Source of the DNA: Symsagittifera roscoffensis
Taxonomy: Eukaryota; Xenacoelomorpha; Acoela; Convolutidae
Length of the DNA stretch: 64,000 bases
Direction of reading: 5' to 3'
Assembly (NCBI RefSeq): GCF_963678635.1
Contig: NC_087070.1
Span: 1,666,512 to 1,730,511 of the forward strand
Part shown: in pieces, positions 20,890 to 31,150 of the stretch
How positions within the stretch are numbered: position 1 is the first letter of the stretch
Layout of the letters: each line of letters opens with the position of its first letter
The notes under the pieces: generated by a model
What the model saw: the letters and a program-made list of their open reading frames with translations, nothing else
Databases searched by the model: none
Told to the model about the DNA's origin: nothing
Made by a program: the position numbers and the translations under genes

Positions 20890-22070
20890 GAATTCCCGAC
20901 ACGGATCGGCGAGCCTGCTTCAATCGATCGACTTGGAGCCCAGCAGTAAACCTGCAGCAACCGCCACTTGGGACATCACATCTGATGCTGGGTGACGGCT
21001 TAGTGAGAATACTCCAGAACATGAGGACCTCCTGGATCACTACGGTGATGGCCTTTGGAGGTGCAACGATAGCCCAGCTATTTCGAATGGTGGAGCTGAT
21101 GAACCCAGGGAGGATCCGTAACATAATGATCCTAATAGGGACGAACAATGTATCTAGAGGCTCAGATGAGGAAGAGGCACAATGGGAGTCGATGATAGTG
21201 TGCCTATTTACTACTCTCTGGCAGAAATTCAAGTGCGCGGTACTGACCGTCTGTACCCTACCAATGAGCACAAAAACGTTGAGATCGACAGAAAGAAGAC
21301 ATAATGAAGGAGTCATCAGGTGGAACAATATACTGAGAAATCTGGCGAGTCGGAATGCTAGACGTATGATCCTTATGGACATTGAACACGAGCTGAGAGC
21401 TATGGATCAGGCCAGACTAACCACCAATGGGATCCAATTTGATAGTATCGAAGGACAAGCCTAGATAAACCGAGTCTTCCAGGAGCGACTGATTGAAATG
21501 CTAGTCGATCTCTTTGACACGGGAGTGCTGAGGAAAGAAGAAACAACGAACGAGCCGGCAGTTTCAACCTTTGTGCCCCCTAATTTAGAAACACGTCTGA
21601 AAACGGTCCCAGCCATAACCTACAGGCAGCAAAGGTCTAGCGAGCCAGGGCAAAGGACATATGTACAGGATCGATTTGGAGAGGCGTCAATAAGAAGAAC
21701 TATTCATCCAACACGAAGGTTAGGACCTGTCAATCTGACCTCGGAGACGACAAGCACCTCGAGATCAGAGACAAGATCAGAGACAACGAGTACCAGCCAA
21801 GAGGAGCGACGACCAGACAGGAGCTCTTTGATGTGGTCGAGGCCCATACCTTCTCCCTGGCATATCTACAAACAGGCCCTGATGAAATTGAACCTTCAGA
21901 CGCTGATGTTTGCAGCAGATGCCATGCGGATGTTAAATGGAGCGAGATTATCCGTCAACGGACTGTATTCAATAGCAGGCGTGGACTGGTTGATAGCAGC
22001 TGGCATAAACTTCAGCTCCACGACCGCCTTGAGATTTGCCGACTTAGAGGGCTGCCCTCAAACAATATAA
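20890..22070 (+). pseudogene. SGNH-hydrolase-like domain 1 with low-complexity tail (left arm)
   Basis: The domain reads LGDGLVRILQ (block I, Ser of GDS replaced by Gly), AFGGATIAQLFRMVELM, ILIGTNNVSRGSDEEEAQWE (block III GxN) and NGIQFDSIEGQA (block V, His replaced by Gln). This is the layout of an SGNH/GDSL esterase, but in this copy two catalytic residues are lost; both survive in the right arm. An amber codon follows EGQA at 21,462-21,464 in both arms. 21,498-22,070 continues as a Ser/Thr/Arg-rich tail (ETTSTSRSETRSETTSTS). Confidence 0.7.
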
Positions 22071-22606
22071 TGGGTCCAGTAAATGCAAGACCATTGCAAA
22101 ATTTGAAACTGAATCATGATGAAGGAAATCGAGAAGAAAGGCCTGGAAGATTCTTGCCAACAATGGCACCAATAGGAAAACACGTAAAAATGTTCAGGCA
22201 GATACGAGCACCCCCAGGTCACGTAAAAGAAAGAGCGTACCCGAAAAAAGTGGCTCAAGAAGGCGATGTTCAGAGATATGGTGGATTGAAGACGATTAGG
22301 AAAGACGAGACCATCTTTGCAGCGTATAACAAAGCAGAAATGAGGAAAGCAAAGATTATGATAATCGCGAATTCAGACTTCGTATCTACCTCCAAGTCTC
22401 TGTTTTGGCCTGACGTTATAATGTTGGCAGCGGTCGACCTGGACCTAATGCAGTCGGTGTCAATGGCAATCGGGGTACAACGACAGACGGAAGTGAACTC
22501 AATTACAATCGTATTTGCAGGCATGAACAACCATCTACACCGTGGGGCTCTCCTGAGCAGACTCAGAGAGCCTACGACGGCCGAAATGCTGTATGGCCAG
22601 CTATAA
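21833..22606 (+). pseudogene. SGNH element, middle part with Cys-rich segment and start of second SGNH-like domain (left arm)
   Basis: The open frame of 257 codons overlaps the end of the previous one. Early on it has DADVCSRCHADVKWSEI. The second half starts KAEMRKAKIMIIANSDFV (a strand followed by N-S-D, like block I). It continues PDVIMLAAVDLDLMQS and ITIVFAGMNNHLHRG (GxN, like block III). This looks like a second SGNH-type fold without the classical catalytic set. The assignment rests on pattern only. In the right arm two segments of this part are deleted. Confidence 0.5.
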
Positions 22607-22623
22607 AGGATATCCTCGAATCA

Positions 22624-23412
22624 ATGGGTGAAGTAGTGGACACCCTGAAAGAAGGTGCATTCACCAAGATAACACCGAGAGACGTGTTTGCACTGTCTCC
22701 GGGATATGCATATCTCTCGGATGGAGTGAAACTTGTATACGCGATGGTGGCGTTGCTCTCGGAAGGGAAATATGATGTGACCATCTTTAGCCGACAACTT
22801 CAACTGAAACCAGGAATTGACGATGACCATCGAGTAATCGTAGCGATGTCAAACGACCAGATGTTCCGTGGAATTAAAGCAAAGGAGGAGGGAGAAAGAA
22901 GGGAAAATTCCAAGGAGACGAGAGCTCACTTGGAAGCGATGGTTCTGAGAACGAAACCAGAGGCTAACAAGTGGCTGCACTTGACCCCTCGAATAGCCGC
23001 ATTGGGCGCGGACGCCTTCGAGCGAGGTCCAGTGATGATCAAGAAAACCCATGCCTACCTGGTGAAGGAGGTAAATCTGTCCGAAAATGCTGAAGAGAAG
23101 TCAGCCGAGTTCGTAAACAAAGTGTGCCAAGTTACCCTGGAAGCTTTTTGGACACAGAATGTAAAGGGAGAAGAATTCTTTGACCGGACTGACAGCATGC
23201 TGGAAGGGTTAGGAGCCGGATGGACCGGGTCCTTCTTGACGAAAGTTTACCCATCGTTTTCTCGATACCTGTTAAAAGAGTTCCTCCACGCAGTCGTAGA
23301 AGTATCGATCGTTAAATTACTAGCCCTGTTCATGACGTTTGAAGCAGAAACCTTCGTGAGAGGACCAGCGATACTGCTCACCGAAAGAATGCAGTGTTTG
23401 CGATTAGATTGA
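22624..23412 (+). pseudogene. SGNH element, C-terminal half of second domain (left arm)
   Basis: An open stretch of 262 codons (MGEVVDTLKEGAFTKITPRD, VFALSPGYAYLSDGVKLVYA, then AMVLRTKPEANKWLHLTPRI, ending ERMQCLRLD and a stop). Compared with the right arm (25,659-26,594) about 62 residues are deleted in frame after GKYDV. Frames 21,833-22,606 and 22,624-23,412 probably belong to one protein, separated by a 1-nt shift near 22,600. I know of no characterised protein with this C-terminal half. Confidence 0.5.
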
Positions 23413-24336
23413 ATTCTAACGTTGATTGCATTAACACACGGAAACTTGGGAGGGTTGATGAGTCTGACACGCTACCCGTAGCAGATGAGGGAGAACGTGA
23501 GGAGATTCGACGTGAATAGACCAACGGATTCCTGGACTAAGATAAGAGATTTGTGACATACTCTTACCCAATACTTCCTGCAGCAGAGTCGCTTTGGAAC
23601 AGGAGAGGATGAAACGATTCAGATGGAAGAAGACGTGCGACGGCATGCTGGGGGCATGCCCCTGCTAACTGACCTGAGCTTAGCTATGAGGACCGATCAC
23701 TTAGCATTGATCAGAGGAGCCACGGAAATCGTGACAGTGATATACAGTCCGGCAGTCACGTTTGCGTTCCATGAAGTTAAGGTGGAGGCTTACAGGAGGT
23801 CGGTGTTGCACCTGGACTTCATATCAGCAGTGGACGGAAGTGCACTTATCTGGTGTGAGCAAAACGCACTAAGAGAATTGATGAGTGAGGACTTGTTGTT
23901 CGCGAAGATATCAAAGCCGGAGATGACCGTCATAAACTTCGATGATCACTTCCCTGACAGGATGGGAGAAGTGGATAGAGGGCACATCGAGGTATTCCCG
24001 AAGCTCTGAAATCTTAGGCCCTACAATAAGACAAATGGCTAAGTCACAAGAATTCCTCGACTGACTGCAGCATATCATAAATTGAGAGAAGAAACGAAAG
24101 GCTGGGGTGACTACAAGTAAATGTCAGAAGAGATCCCTGAATCCCCTTTGATTAGAAGGATGTTGCTCGGAGCAGACTCCGTAGTTAAAAGCCCTACGTT
24201 GAGAGCCTTTGAAACTAATGAAAGGAGGGTGGCGAAAATCTCCGAGATGATGGACCCGTGCTTTGTGGGCAGAAACGCCGCAGTGCTGCAGTATACGCAG
24301 TTTGCCTACACGGATGAAACAACGAGAGACGAATGA
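23413..24336 (+). pseudogene. SGNH element, downstream open segments (left arm only)
   Basis: After the stop at 23,412, coding-like sequence continues in pieces. One is NVRRFDVNRPTDSWTKIRDL near 23,490. Next is 23,623-24,009 (TDLSLAMRTDHLALIRGA, VTVIYSPAVTFAFHEV, DGSALIWCEQNALRELMSED). Then 24,121-24,336 (MSEEIPESPLIRRMLLGADS, YTQFAYTDETTRDE). I recognise none. Base composition and codon texture match the upstream ORFs, so this is probably the same gene. Beyond 23,592 the right arm has no counterpart in the window. Confidence 0.4.
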
Positions 24337-24987
24337 GCAATACAGCGACTCCGAAGCCTGGACGATTGGACGAATGGGCGAAACTGGATCTAGCGCCTAT
24401 GGTCTTGAGAGGCAAGGCTGACTTACTAGAAGCCTCCCTAATCTTAACGAGCGTAAAACCAGGGTTAACGGTGGGCGGAACAGTACAGAACCATGCTAGC
24501 ACCCTTCGGCTGTGGAGAAGTCAAGGTAGTTCACGGAGAGGAGGAATATCAGTCAGCTGGCAGGCTAGTTGTACTGAAATTTCCAGATGAAGCAAGGGAT
24601 GAAGAGCAAGGGATGAAGAGCAAGGGCCCTCAAGTTCAGAAAAAGATCCAAAACAAGACGATGGGCAGGAAGGAAGACGTCAATCGGAAGAGCCTATGCA
24701 ACAGGATCACGATCAGGCCGAGAAAAAGGACGATAAGGCTTCGACAGGAGGGATGTCCAGCCTGGACTTCAACTTCCTCAGAGACTTTGAAAACGACACG
24801 GACACGTTGGAAACTGGAGAAGATCAGAAGGGAGCTGGATGAAATGACCAAAACCATGCTCAGTATGGAAGAAGACAGAGATATGTGGAAAAGACTGTTT
24901 GAAAATTGAAACAAGAAACAGGGTGAAGAAATAGAACGCTTGAGGCTGGAATATAAAGAGCTGGCGTTGACGACGGCAGTGAAAAAA
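24337..24987 (+). pseudogene. SGNH element, basic then coiled-coil-like C-terminal segment
   Basis: 24,493-24,909 is open: basic middle (KKIQNKTMGRKEDVNRKSL, RPRKRTIRLRQEG), then KLEKIRRELDEMTKTMLS and EEDRDMWKRLFEN, followed after one stop by EEIERLRLEYKELAL. The heptad-like Leu/Ile/Met spacing suggests a coiled coil. The sequence then switches at 24,988 to a second copy of the 20,470 region. Confidence 0.4.
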
Positions 24988-25282
24988 GTGATACCTGCAA
25001 GGAATGTTCCTCGTGGGCAGTCCCCGATGGAGCTACTGACGCCTCGCGAACTAAGTCAGACAACGGAGGTGCAACCTCCAACTACGACAGGGAGAGTAAC
25101 ATTTCCGGACCCAAGTGACAACCTAGGTGACCCAGTCGTGGATGAAATAGTGAGAAAATTGTTAGAAACAGCTGGTCGCTAATAGGATTGGTCGCTAATA
25201 GGAATGCGCCAGGTTCCGGGGTGACTGCACCCTATGGAACAATAGATGATACGGGCAGAGTACAACTTTCCCAAGAGACGAT
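24988..25282 (+). repeat. Start of a second direct copy of the SGNH element
   Basis: From CCTGCAAGGAATGTTCCTCG the sequence repeats 20,470-20,755 in direct orientation with few changes, up to the N run. The unit from 20,470 to 24,987 is about 4.5 kb. The element is therefore at least partly tandem next to the palindrome axis, and the gap may hide more of it. Confidence 0.8.
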
Positions 25283-25482
25283 NNNNNNNNNNNNNNNNNN
25301 NNNNNNNNNNNNNNNNNNNNNNNNNNNNNNNNNNNNNNNNNNNNNNNNNNNNNNNNNNNNNNNNNNNNNNNNNNNNNNNNNNNNNNNNNNNNNNNNNNNN
25401 NNNNNNNNNNNNNNNNNNNNNNNNNNNNNNNNNNNNNNNNNNNNNNNNNNNNNNNNNNNNNNNNNNNNNNNNNNNNNNNNNN
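25283..25482. other. Assembly gap of 200 N at the axis of the inverted repeat
   Basis: Exactly 200 N, a typical placeholder for a gap of unknown size. The sequence changes from direct SGNH-element sequence on the left to inverted sequence on the right. No ORF reading through the N run should be believed. Confidence 0.99.
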
Positions 25483-25658
25483 CTCTGCTGCAGGAAGTAT
25501 TGGGTAAGAGTATGTCACAAATCTCTTATCTTAGTCCAGGAATCCGTTGGTCTATTCACGTCGAATCTCCTCACGTTCTCCCTCATCTGCTACGGGTAGC
25601 GTGTCAGACTCATCAACCCTCCCAAGTTTCCGTGTGTTAATGCAATCAACGTTAGAAT

Positions 25659-26594
25659 TCAATCTAATCGCAAACACTGCATTCTTTCGGTGAGCAGTAT
25701 CGCTGGTCCTCTCACGAAGGTTTCTGCTTCAAACGTCATGAACAGGGCTAGTAATTTAACGATCGATACTTCTACGACTGCGTGGAGGAACTCTTTTAAC
25801 AGGTATCGAGAAAACGATGGGTAAACTTTCGTCAAGAAGGACCCGGTCCATCCGGCTCCTAACCCTTCCAGCATGCTGTCAGTCCGGTCAAAGAATTCTT
25901 CTCCCTTTACATTCTGTGTCCAAAAAGCTTCCAGGGTAACTTGGCACACTCTGTTTACGAACTCGGCTGACTTCTCTTCAGCATTTTCGGACAGATTTAC
26001 CTCCTTCACCAGGTAGGCATGGGTTTTCTTGATCATCACTGGGCCTCGCTCGAAGGCGTCCGCGCCCAATGCGGCTATTCGAGGGGTCAAGTGCAGCCAC
26101 TTGTTAGCCTCTGGTTTCGTTCTCAGAACCATCGCTTCCAAGTGAGCTCTCGTCTCCTTGGAATTTTCCCTTCTTTCTCCCTCCTCCTTTGCTTCCATTT
26201 CACGGAACCATAAGTAGTTTGACATCGCTACGATTACTCGATAGTCATCGTCAATTCCTGGTTTCAGTTCAAGTTGTCGACTAAAGATGGACAGTTTCAA
26301 CCCCAGTACTTCGTCTAACACTAACATGTATAGTGAATGATTCTTAAATCCTCGCATCGCATTCGAGATGTCAGACCACACCGCAGTAAATTCCGCCCTA
26401 AGTGGTCTTAGGTTCTCCTTCTCCATTCCTCGATTTGGGGCAGATATGATCACATCATATTTCCCTTCCGAGAGCAACGCCACCATCGCGTATACAAGTT
26501 TCACTCCATCCGAGAGATATGCATATCCCGGAGACAGTGCAAACACGTCTCTCGGTGTTATCTTGGTGAATGCACCTTCTTTCAGGGTGTCCAC
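25659..26594 (-). CDS. SGNH element, C-terminal half of second domain (right arm, fuller copy)
   Basis: An uninterrupted stretch of 311 codons matches 22,624-23,412 of the left arm. It additionally has the segment the left arm lost: KYDVIISAPNRGMEKENLRP, VWSDISNAMRGFKNHSLYML and DEVLGLKLSIFSRQLELKPG. Alternating hydrophobic strands (VFALSPGYAYL, DVIISAPNR, LYMLVLDEVLGL) fit an alpha/beta Rossmann-like fold such as SGNH. It is continuous with the upstream piece at 26,675-27,220 through a frameshift. Function unknown. No close match can be claimed from sequence reading. Confidence 0.5.
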   Translation of the reverse strand: MDTLKEGAFTKITPRDVFALSPGYAYLSDGVKLVYAMVALLSEGKYDVIISAPNRGMEKENLRPLRAEFTAVWSDISNAMRGFKNHSLYMLVLDEVLGLKLSIFSRQLELKPGIDDDYRVIVAMSNYLWFREMEAKEEGERRENSKETRAHLEAMVLRTKPEANKWLHLTPRIAALGADAFERGPVMIKKTHAYLVKEVNLSENAEEKSAEFVNRVCQVTLEAFWTQNVKGEEFFDRTDSMLEGLGAGWTGSFLTKVYPSFSRYLLKEFLHAVVEVSIVKLLALFMTFEAETFVRGPAILLTERMQCLRLD

Positions 26595-26674
26595 TACTTC
26601 ACCCGTTGATTCGAGGATATTCTTTATAGCTGGCCATACAGCGTCTTCGTCCGTCGTAGGCTCTCTGAGTTTGC

Positions 26675-27290
26675 TCAGGAAAGCCCTACGGTGTCATTGT
26701 ACCCCGATTGCCATTGACACCGACTGCTGGTAGATACGAAGTCTGAGTTCGTGACTGTCATAATCTTTGCTTTCCTCATTTCTGCTTTGTTATACGCTGC
26801 AAAGATGGTTTTGTCTTTCCTATTCGTCTTCAATCCACCATATCTCTGAACATCGCCTTCTTGAGCCACTTTTTTCTTCGGGTACGCTCTTTCTTTTACG
26901 TGACTTTGGGGTGCTCGTATCTGACTGAACATTTTCACGTGTTGTCCTATTGGTGCCATCGTTGTCAAGAATCTTCCAGGCCTTTCTTCTCGATTTATTT
27001 CATTATGATTCAGTTTCACATATTGCGATGGTCTTGCATTTACTGGACCCATTATATCGTTTGAGGGCAGTCCCTCTAAGTCGGCAAATCTCAAGGCGGT
27101 CAAGGAGCTGAAGTTTTTGCCAGCTGCTATCAACCAGTCCACCCCTACTATTGAATACAGTCCGTTGACGGATAATCTCGCTCCATTTAACATCCGCATG
27201 GCATCTGCTGCAAACCTCATCGTCTAAAGGTTCAATTTCATCAGGTGCTGTTTGTAGATATGCCAGGGAGAAGGTATGGGCCTCGACCAC
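26675..27290 (-). pseudogene. SGNH element, middle part (right arm)
   Basis: This matches 21,833-22,520. It holds CSRCHADVKWSEI and YNKAEMRKAKIMTVTNSDFV, then breaks. Two blocks present in the left arm (the WPDVIMLAAVDLDLM segment and the VFAGMNNHL segment) are deleted, so the second SGNH-like domain is damaged here although its C-terminal half is better preserved. Confidence 0.5.
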
Positions 27291-28276
27291 ATCAAAGAGA
27301 TCCTGTCTGGTCGTCGATACTCTCGGCTGGTACTCGTTGTCTCTGATCTTGTCTCTGATCTCGAGGTGCTTGTCGTCTCCGCGGTCGGATTTACAGGCCC
27401 TAACCTTCGTGTTGGATGAATGGTTCTTCTTATTGGCGCCTCTCCCAATCGATCCTGTTCATATGTCCTTTGCCCTGGCTCGCTAGAGTTTTGCGGCCTG
27501 TATGTCACGGCTGGGACCGTTCCCAGACGGGTTTCTAAGTTTGGGGGCACAAAGGTTGAAATTACCGGCTCGTTCGTTGTTTCTTCTTTCTTCAGCACTC
27601 CCGTGTCAAAGAGCTCGACTTCCATTTCATCCAGTCGCTCCTGGAAAACTCGGTTTATCTAGGCTTGTCCTTCGATACTATCAAAGTGGATCCCATTGGT
27701 GGTTAGTCTGGCCTGATCCATAGCTCTCAGCTCGTGTTCAATGTCCATAAGGATCATACGTCTAGCATTCCGACTCGCCAGATTTCTCAGTATGTTGTTC
27801 TACCTGATGACTCCTTCATTATGTCTTCTTTCTGTCGCTGTCAACGTTTTTGTGCTCATTGGTACGGTGCAGACAGTCAGTACCGCGCACTTGAATTTCT
27901 GCCAGAGAGTAGTAAATAGGCACACCATCCTCGACTCTCATTGTGCCTCTTCCTCATCTGAGCCTCTAGATACATTGTTCATTCCTATTAGGATCTTTAT
28001 GTTACTGATCCTCCCTGGGTTCATCAGCTCCACCATTCGAAATAGCTGGGCTATCGTTGCACCTCCAAAGGCCATCACCGTAGTGATCGAGGAGGTCCTC
28101 AGGTTCTGGAGTAATCTCACCAAGCTGTCACCCAGTATCAGGTGATGTGATGTCCCAAGTGGCGGTTGCTGCAGGTTTACTGCTGAGCTCCAAGCCGATC
28201 GATTGAAGCAGGCTCGCGGATCCGTTCCGGAATTCCTGTAAGTTATTGTTCGCTGGGTTGTTCTTCTGCACGTCAA
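27224..28276 (-). pseudogene. SGNH-hydrolase-like domain 1 (right arm, catalytic residues present)
   Basis: The minus-strand frame reads LILGDSLVRLLQNL (block I with Ser), VMAFGGATIAQL, ILIGMNNVSRGSDEEEAQ (block III GxN) and NGIHFDSIEGQA (block V with His). The SGNH Ser, Gly, Asn and His are thus all present, unlike the left-arm copy. In this family Ser and His would catalyse ester hydrolysis. Stops follow EEEAQ and EGQA. The second is shared with the left arm and so predates the split. 27,224-27,625 carries the Ser/Thr/Arg-rich tail and the SLMWSRPIPSPWHIYK segment. Confidence 0.7.
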
Positions 28277-28707
28277 TCACTCGGGACACTTTCTTCATCG
28301 GTATTTCTCGTATCTTCCTGTCTGGGACCTTAGAGCTCTTTTTTGGTAACGTTGTATCTTTAACCCCCGTTCTCGTCATCGTCTCTTATTGAGAGTTGTA
28401 CTCTGCCTGTATCATCTATTGTTCCATAGGGTGCAGTCACCCAGGAACCTGGCGCATTCCTATTAGCGACCAATCGTCCAGCTTTTTCTATCAATTTTCT
28501 CACTATTTCCTCCACGACTGGGTCACCTAGGGTGTCACTCGGGTCCGGAATTGTTACTCTCCCTGTCGTAGTTGGAGGCTGCACCTCCGTTGTCTGACTT
28601 AGTTCGCGAGGCGTCAGGAGCTCCATCGGGGACTGCCCACGAGGATTATTCCTTGCAGGCACATATCGTTTCACACACAACACACTTAGTATGACACCTT
28701 CCTGCAT
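28128..28707 (-). pseudogene. SGNH element, second ORF and linker to the SGNH domain (right arm)
   Basis: 28,360-28,707 matches the left ORF at 20,424-20,762 (MQEGVILSVLCVKRYVPARN ... TGRVQLS). It passes by frameshift into 28,128-28,379 (PKKSSKVPDRKIREIPMKKV, GLELSSKPAATATWDITSP), which leads directly to the SGNH block I. The join suggests one long protein in the intact element. Confidence 0.5.
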
Positions 28708-28718
28708 GCAACCTAAAC

Positions 28719-29099
28719 TCAGCCTATACTCAAATAATATTTCTTATATAAGTATACTTGTATGTTATTATCAGAAAAAATTACGTGTATCAGTGCATAC
28801 AGCTCCCGTGGATGCAGTCGTCCTCGGTTCGGGTCGTATATTGGAAGCGAGAGTTCCTTCACCTCCCTCTCCACAAGGATTACTCTCAGTCTCGTCAAGG
28901 ACAATATTAGGTTTTCCGGGTACACACGTTGCTTCTCCGTCGCCCTCGTAATCAAGTGGCATAAATACTTTTCCTCTATCTGCGACGCCGCCAGAGGCAA
29001 GGCTGCTACGCCTCCTTTTCCTGGTCTTTGCTTCCAAAGAAATTCTGTGTTTTTATATTCTCTCCTAAAATCCGCTGCTAACGCTGTCCTAATACTCAT
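28719..29099 (-). CDS. Right-arm-only ORF pair, unrecognised
   Basis: A 126-codon ORF (FLWKQRPGKGGVAALPLAAS, EKYLCHLITRATEKQ, SLTRLRVILVEREVKELSLP) overlaps an 88-codon ORF in another frame at 28,771-29,037 (MEAKTRKRRRSS, VFMPLDYEGDGEATCVPG, ETESNPCGEGGEG). The second has a basic, nuclear-signal-like start and an acidic, Gly-rich body. The left arm lacks almost all of this (its 20,335-20,385 joins the flanks). I cannot tell which frame is real. Confidence 0.35.
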   Translation of the reverse strand: MSIRTALAADFRREYKNTEFLWKQRPGKGGVAALPLAASQIEEKYLCHLITRATEKQRVYPENLILSLTRLRVILVEREVKELSLPIYDPNRGRLHPRELYALIHVIFSDNNIQVYLYKKYYLSIG

Positions 29100-29258
29100 G
29101 TCAGCTGTGATTGCTCTCGCACATGTTTATTTGTGAGTATAAAATCGCCATCTGTCAATATAATGCTACTTGAGTACTTGTTCGGCAAGTTAAAATATGA
29201 CTCAACTACTCTCCCTATGTCCGGTTTCTTGGGGTCCTCGCCCGTTTCTGCTCCTAGA

Positions 29259-30038
29259 TCACCTGTCTCTCTTGCTTTTCTTACTTTTTATTATAAATAA
29301 TTTGTCAGTGTGGGTAAGTCCTACCCCCAATCCCCGGACAAAAATATCCATCGACGTACCCGTCGATCGTATACCGGATATTAAATCGAGACTGGATGCA
29401 CGAATGACTAATTGCTCTTCCTGGGCAGCCCAGGAAGGATCATCCCTCTCAGTTTTTATGTATTTCATGCTCTCACGGTCTAGATCTCAAATCGTGATAC
29501 TGGTCTCCTATGGGTTCGACGTCATTTCGTTCAGCAATTCCAAGACACGCAGATTCGTCAAGTCTTGTTCATAGGAGTGCTGTTGCTTTTCGTCGAATTC
29601 TACCTCGGGCTTGGACCGGTCATCGATCCACTCCTCGTCGCGGTCGTCGACTATCTCGATGTCTTGCGACACGGTTATTTCTTCTAGACCCACCAATTCT
29701 TCCACTATCTTCTTCAGATCCATTCTGTCTACTACGAAGTCATCTCCGTAAGGATTTCATTTCTTCGTGAGACTTGTCCTGTCACTCTGTCGAGTGTGTA
29801 TGGTAAACGGAAGATCTGGTTCCAAATTCTTGGAGACAGCCATCTGCTCGGGGTCTTGCCAGTAATCTTCTGCGTAGGGTAAGGTTTCTTCATCTGCTTC
29901 AATCACCTCGTTGGAATCCAGGTCCAGTGGTGGATTTAACACATCCTCTACGACGTTATTCCCATCATTCTTGCCCCTGGTGCCCTTCTCATTGACCTCA
30001 TAGGCAGGGTCCATCAGCAGATAATCCCCCTCTTCCAT
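29259..30038 (-). pseudogene. SGNH element, acidic N-terminal ORF (right arm)
   Basis: The ATG at 30,038 starts MEEGDYLLMDPAYEVNEKG and runs in frame through EADEETLPYAEDYWQDPEQ to a TGA near 29,755, where the left arm has Cys. It then runs 29,723-29,508 and 29,468-29,259 (SWAAQEEQLVIRASSLDLIS, VRGLGVGLTHTDKLF, KSKKSKRDR). It reads about 20 residues further than the left-arm ORF. Acidic overall with a basic tail; function unknown. Confidence 0.5.
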
Positions 30039-30145
30039 GTCTGCAGGTATACACCAGTTTTCTGTCGATGGGTTGAGTGGCTTAATTTTTTTTAGTGAGC
30101 GGCTTGGCCGTTGCGCAGTCTATAACAACGTCCCTCCTGGTTAAT

Positions 30146-31150
30146 TCATTTTTTTTTCAATTCTTTATCAAAAAGCAATTCTTTATCCAAAACAACTGAT
30201 TTGGTGAAATCACTCTCTAACCGAGTCATATAAGACAGATTTGAAATCTTTTTCCGTCGCAGAGTTCTGAGTTTATTGACTAAATGAATAGAATGAGAAG
30301 AGTAGTAATAAAAAAATCGAGTCTTTTTTTTACTCTTTTTAGGGCATGAATCATCAAGTGCGGCTTTAATAGAAACATCAAATGTGGAGACGAAATCACT
30401 TTGAGAATTTGAATACAACTTGGTGTAAAGAGGTTCTAACAAACAACTAAAACGTTCCGTGTTGAAACTCTTCTTTTAATACTTTTGTTTTGAGACATCA
30501 GGTGTAAAACAATCATCACTAGAGACATGCAAATGAGGGAAAATTGGATAATGGTCTGAGTAGGTTTTCGCTGAACGATAGACAACAAATATCTGCGGTT
30601 CCTTCGATCAGAAAAGATCTAGAGTATTACCAGACAAAATAGTCGGGAAACTCACTAATTGAAACAGATTGAGATCATCAAACGCGCTCAAAATGTTCAT
30701 CGAATATTCAGAGGACGCATAGTATGAGCTTCAACAAACATCAGCTAAATTGAAGTCTCCTAGAACAGCAAAAACAGCTGGTCTGAAGAGCAGCGACCGA
30801 TGTGTTTGAGCACCTCATCATGATGAACTTTAACATCGTTTCTAAGTGTAGATGACTCAACGCGATAGTCGGAACTGAGAGGGGGATTATAAGCAACCAT
30901 CAAACCAAAAAACGTGTCTGATTGACCGTGATGACAATTGGACAACTGAAGTCACGAAAACTGTAGGAATGAAGGATTTTGAAAGATTAACCTATACGGC
31001 ATGCAATTAGAACACCGCCGTGGACACCGTCACTGTTTAATCTGACACAGCGAGAAACTACAATGAAATCATTAAATGGGAAAACCTCAAGGCAAGTAAT
31101 ATCATTATAGCGCCATGTCTCAGTAATAAAGAGTATGTCGACAGAGTTGG
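30146..31150 (-). pseudogene. LINE-2 endonuclease and pre-RT linker (right arm, single copy)
   Basis: The endonuclease starts with SVDILFITETW at about 31,150-31,118 (T-E motif). Then come GGVLIACR, AYNPPLSSDYRVESST, VLGDFNLADVC and SGNTLDLF. The linker at 30,146-30,442 (LYTKLYSNSQSDF, YSSHSIHLVNKLRTLRRK, RLESDFTKSVVLDKELL) ends where the SGNH element begins. The RT domain is absent, as in the left arm. Confidence 0.8.

Larger units (their letters stand above)
1..23592 (+). repeat. Left arm of giant inverted repeat
   Basis: Base 1 onward matches the reverse complement of the sequence ending near 35,094. The match runs inward, with interruptions, to 23,577-23,592, which pairs with 25,483-25,498 just after the N run. 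The order of shared blocks is conserved: non-coding DNA, unrecognised protein fragment, LINE-2, SGNH element. Left-only blocks are about 825-1,378, the satellite at 1,472-3,395, the LINE/PLE block 5,152-15,603, the PLE fragment 16,251-16,400 and duplicated LINE-2 segments. The arm continues off the left edge of the window. Whether it is a real palindrome or an assembly of two haplotypes cannot be settled from sequence alone. Confidence 0.85.

Noticed and set aside
25188-25640. ORFs of 107-150 codons spanning the N run
   Set aside because: They are produced only by reading N as unknown residues across an assembly gap.
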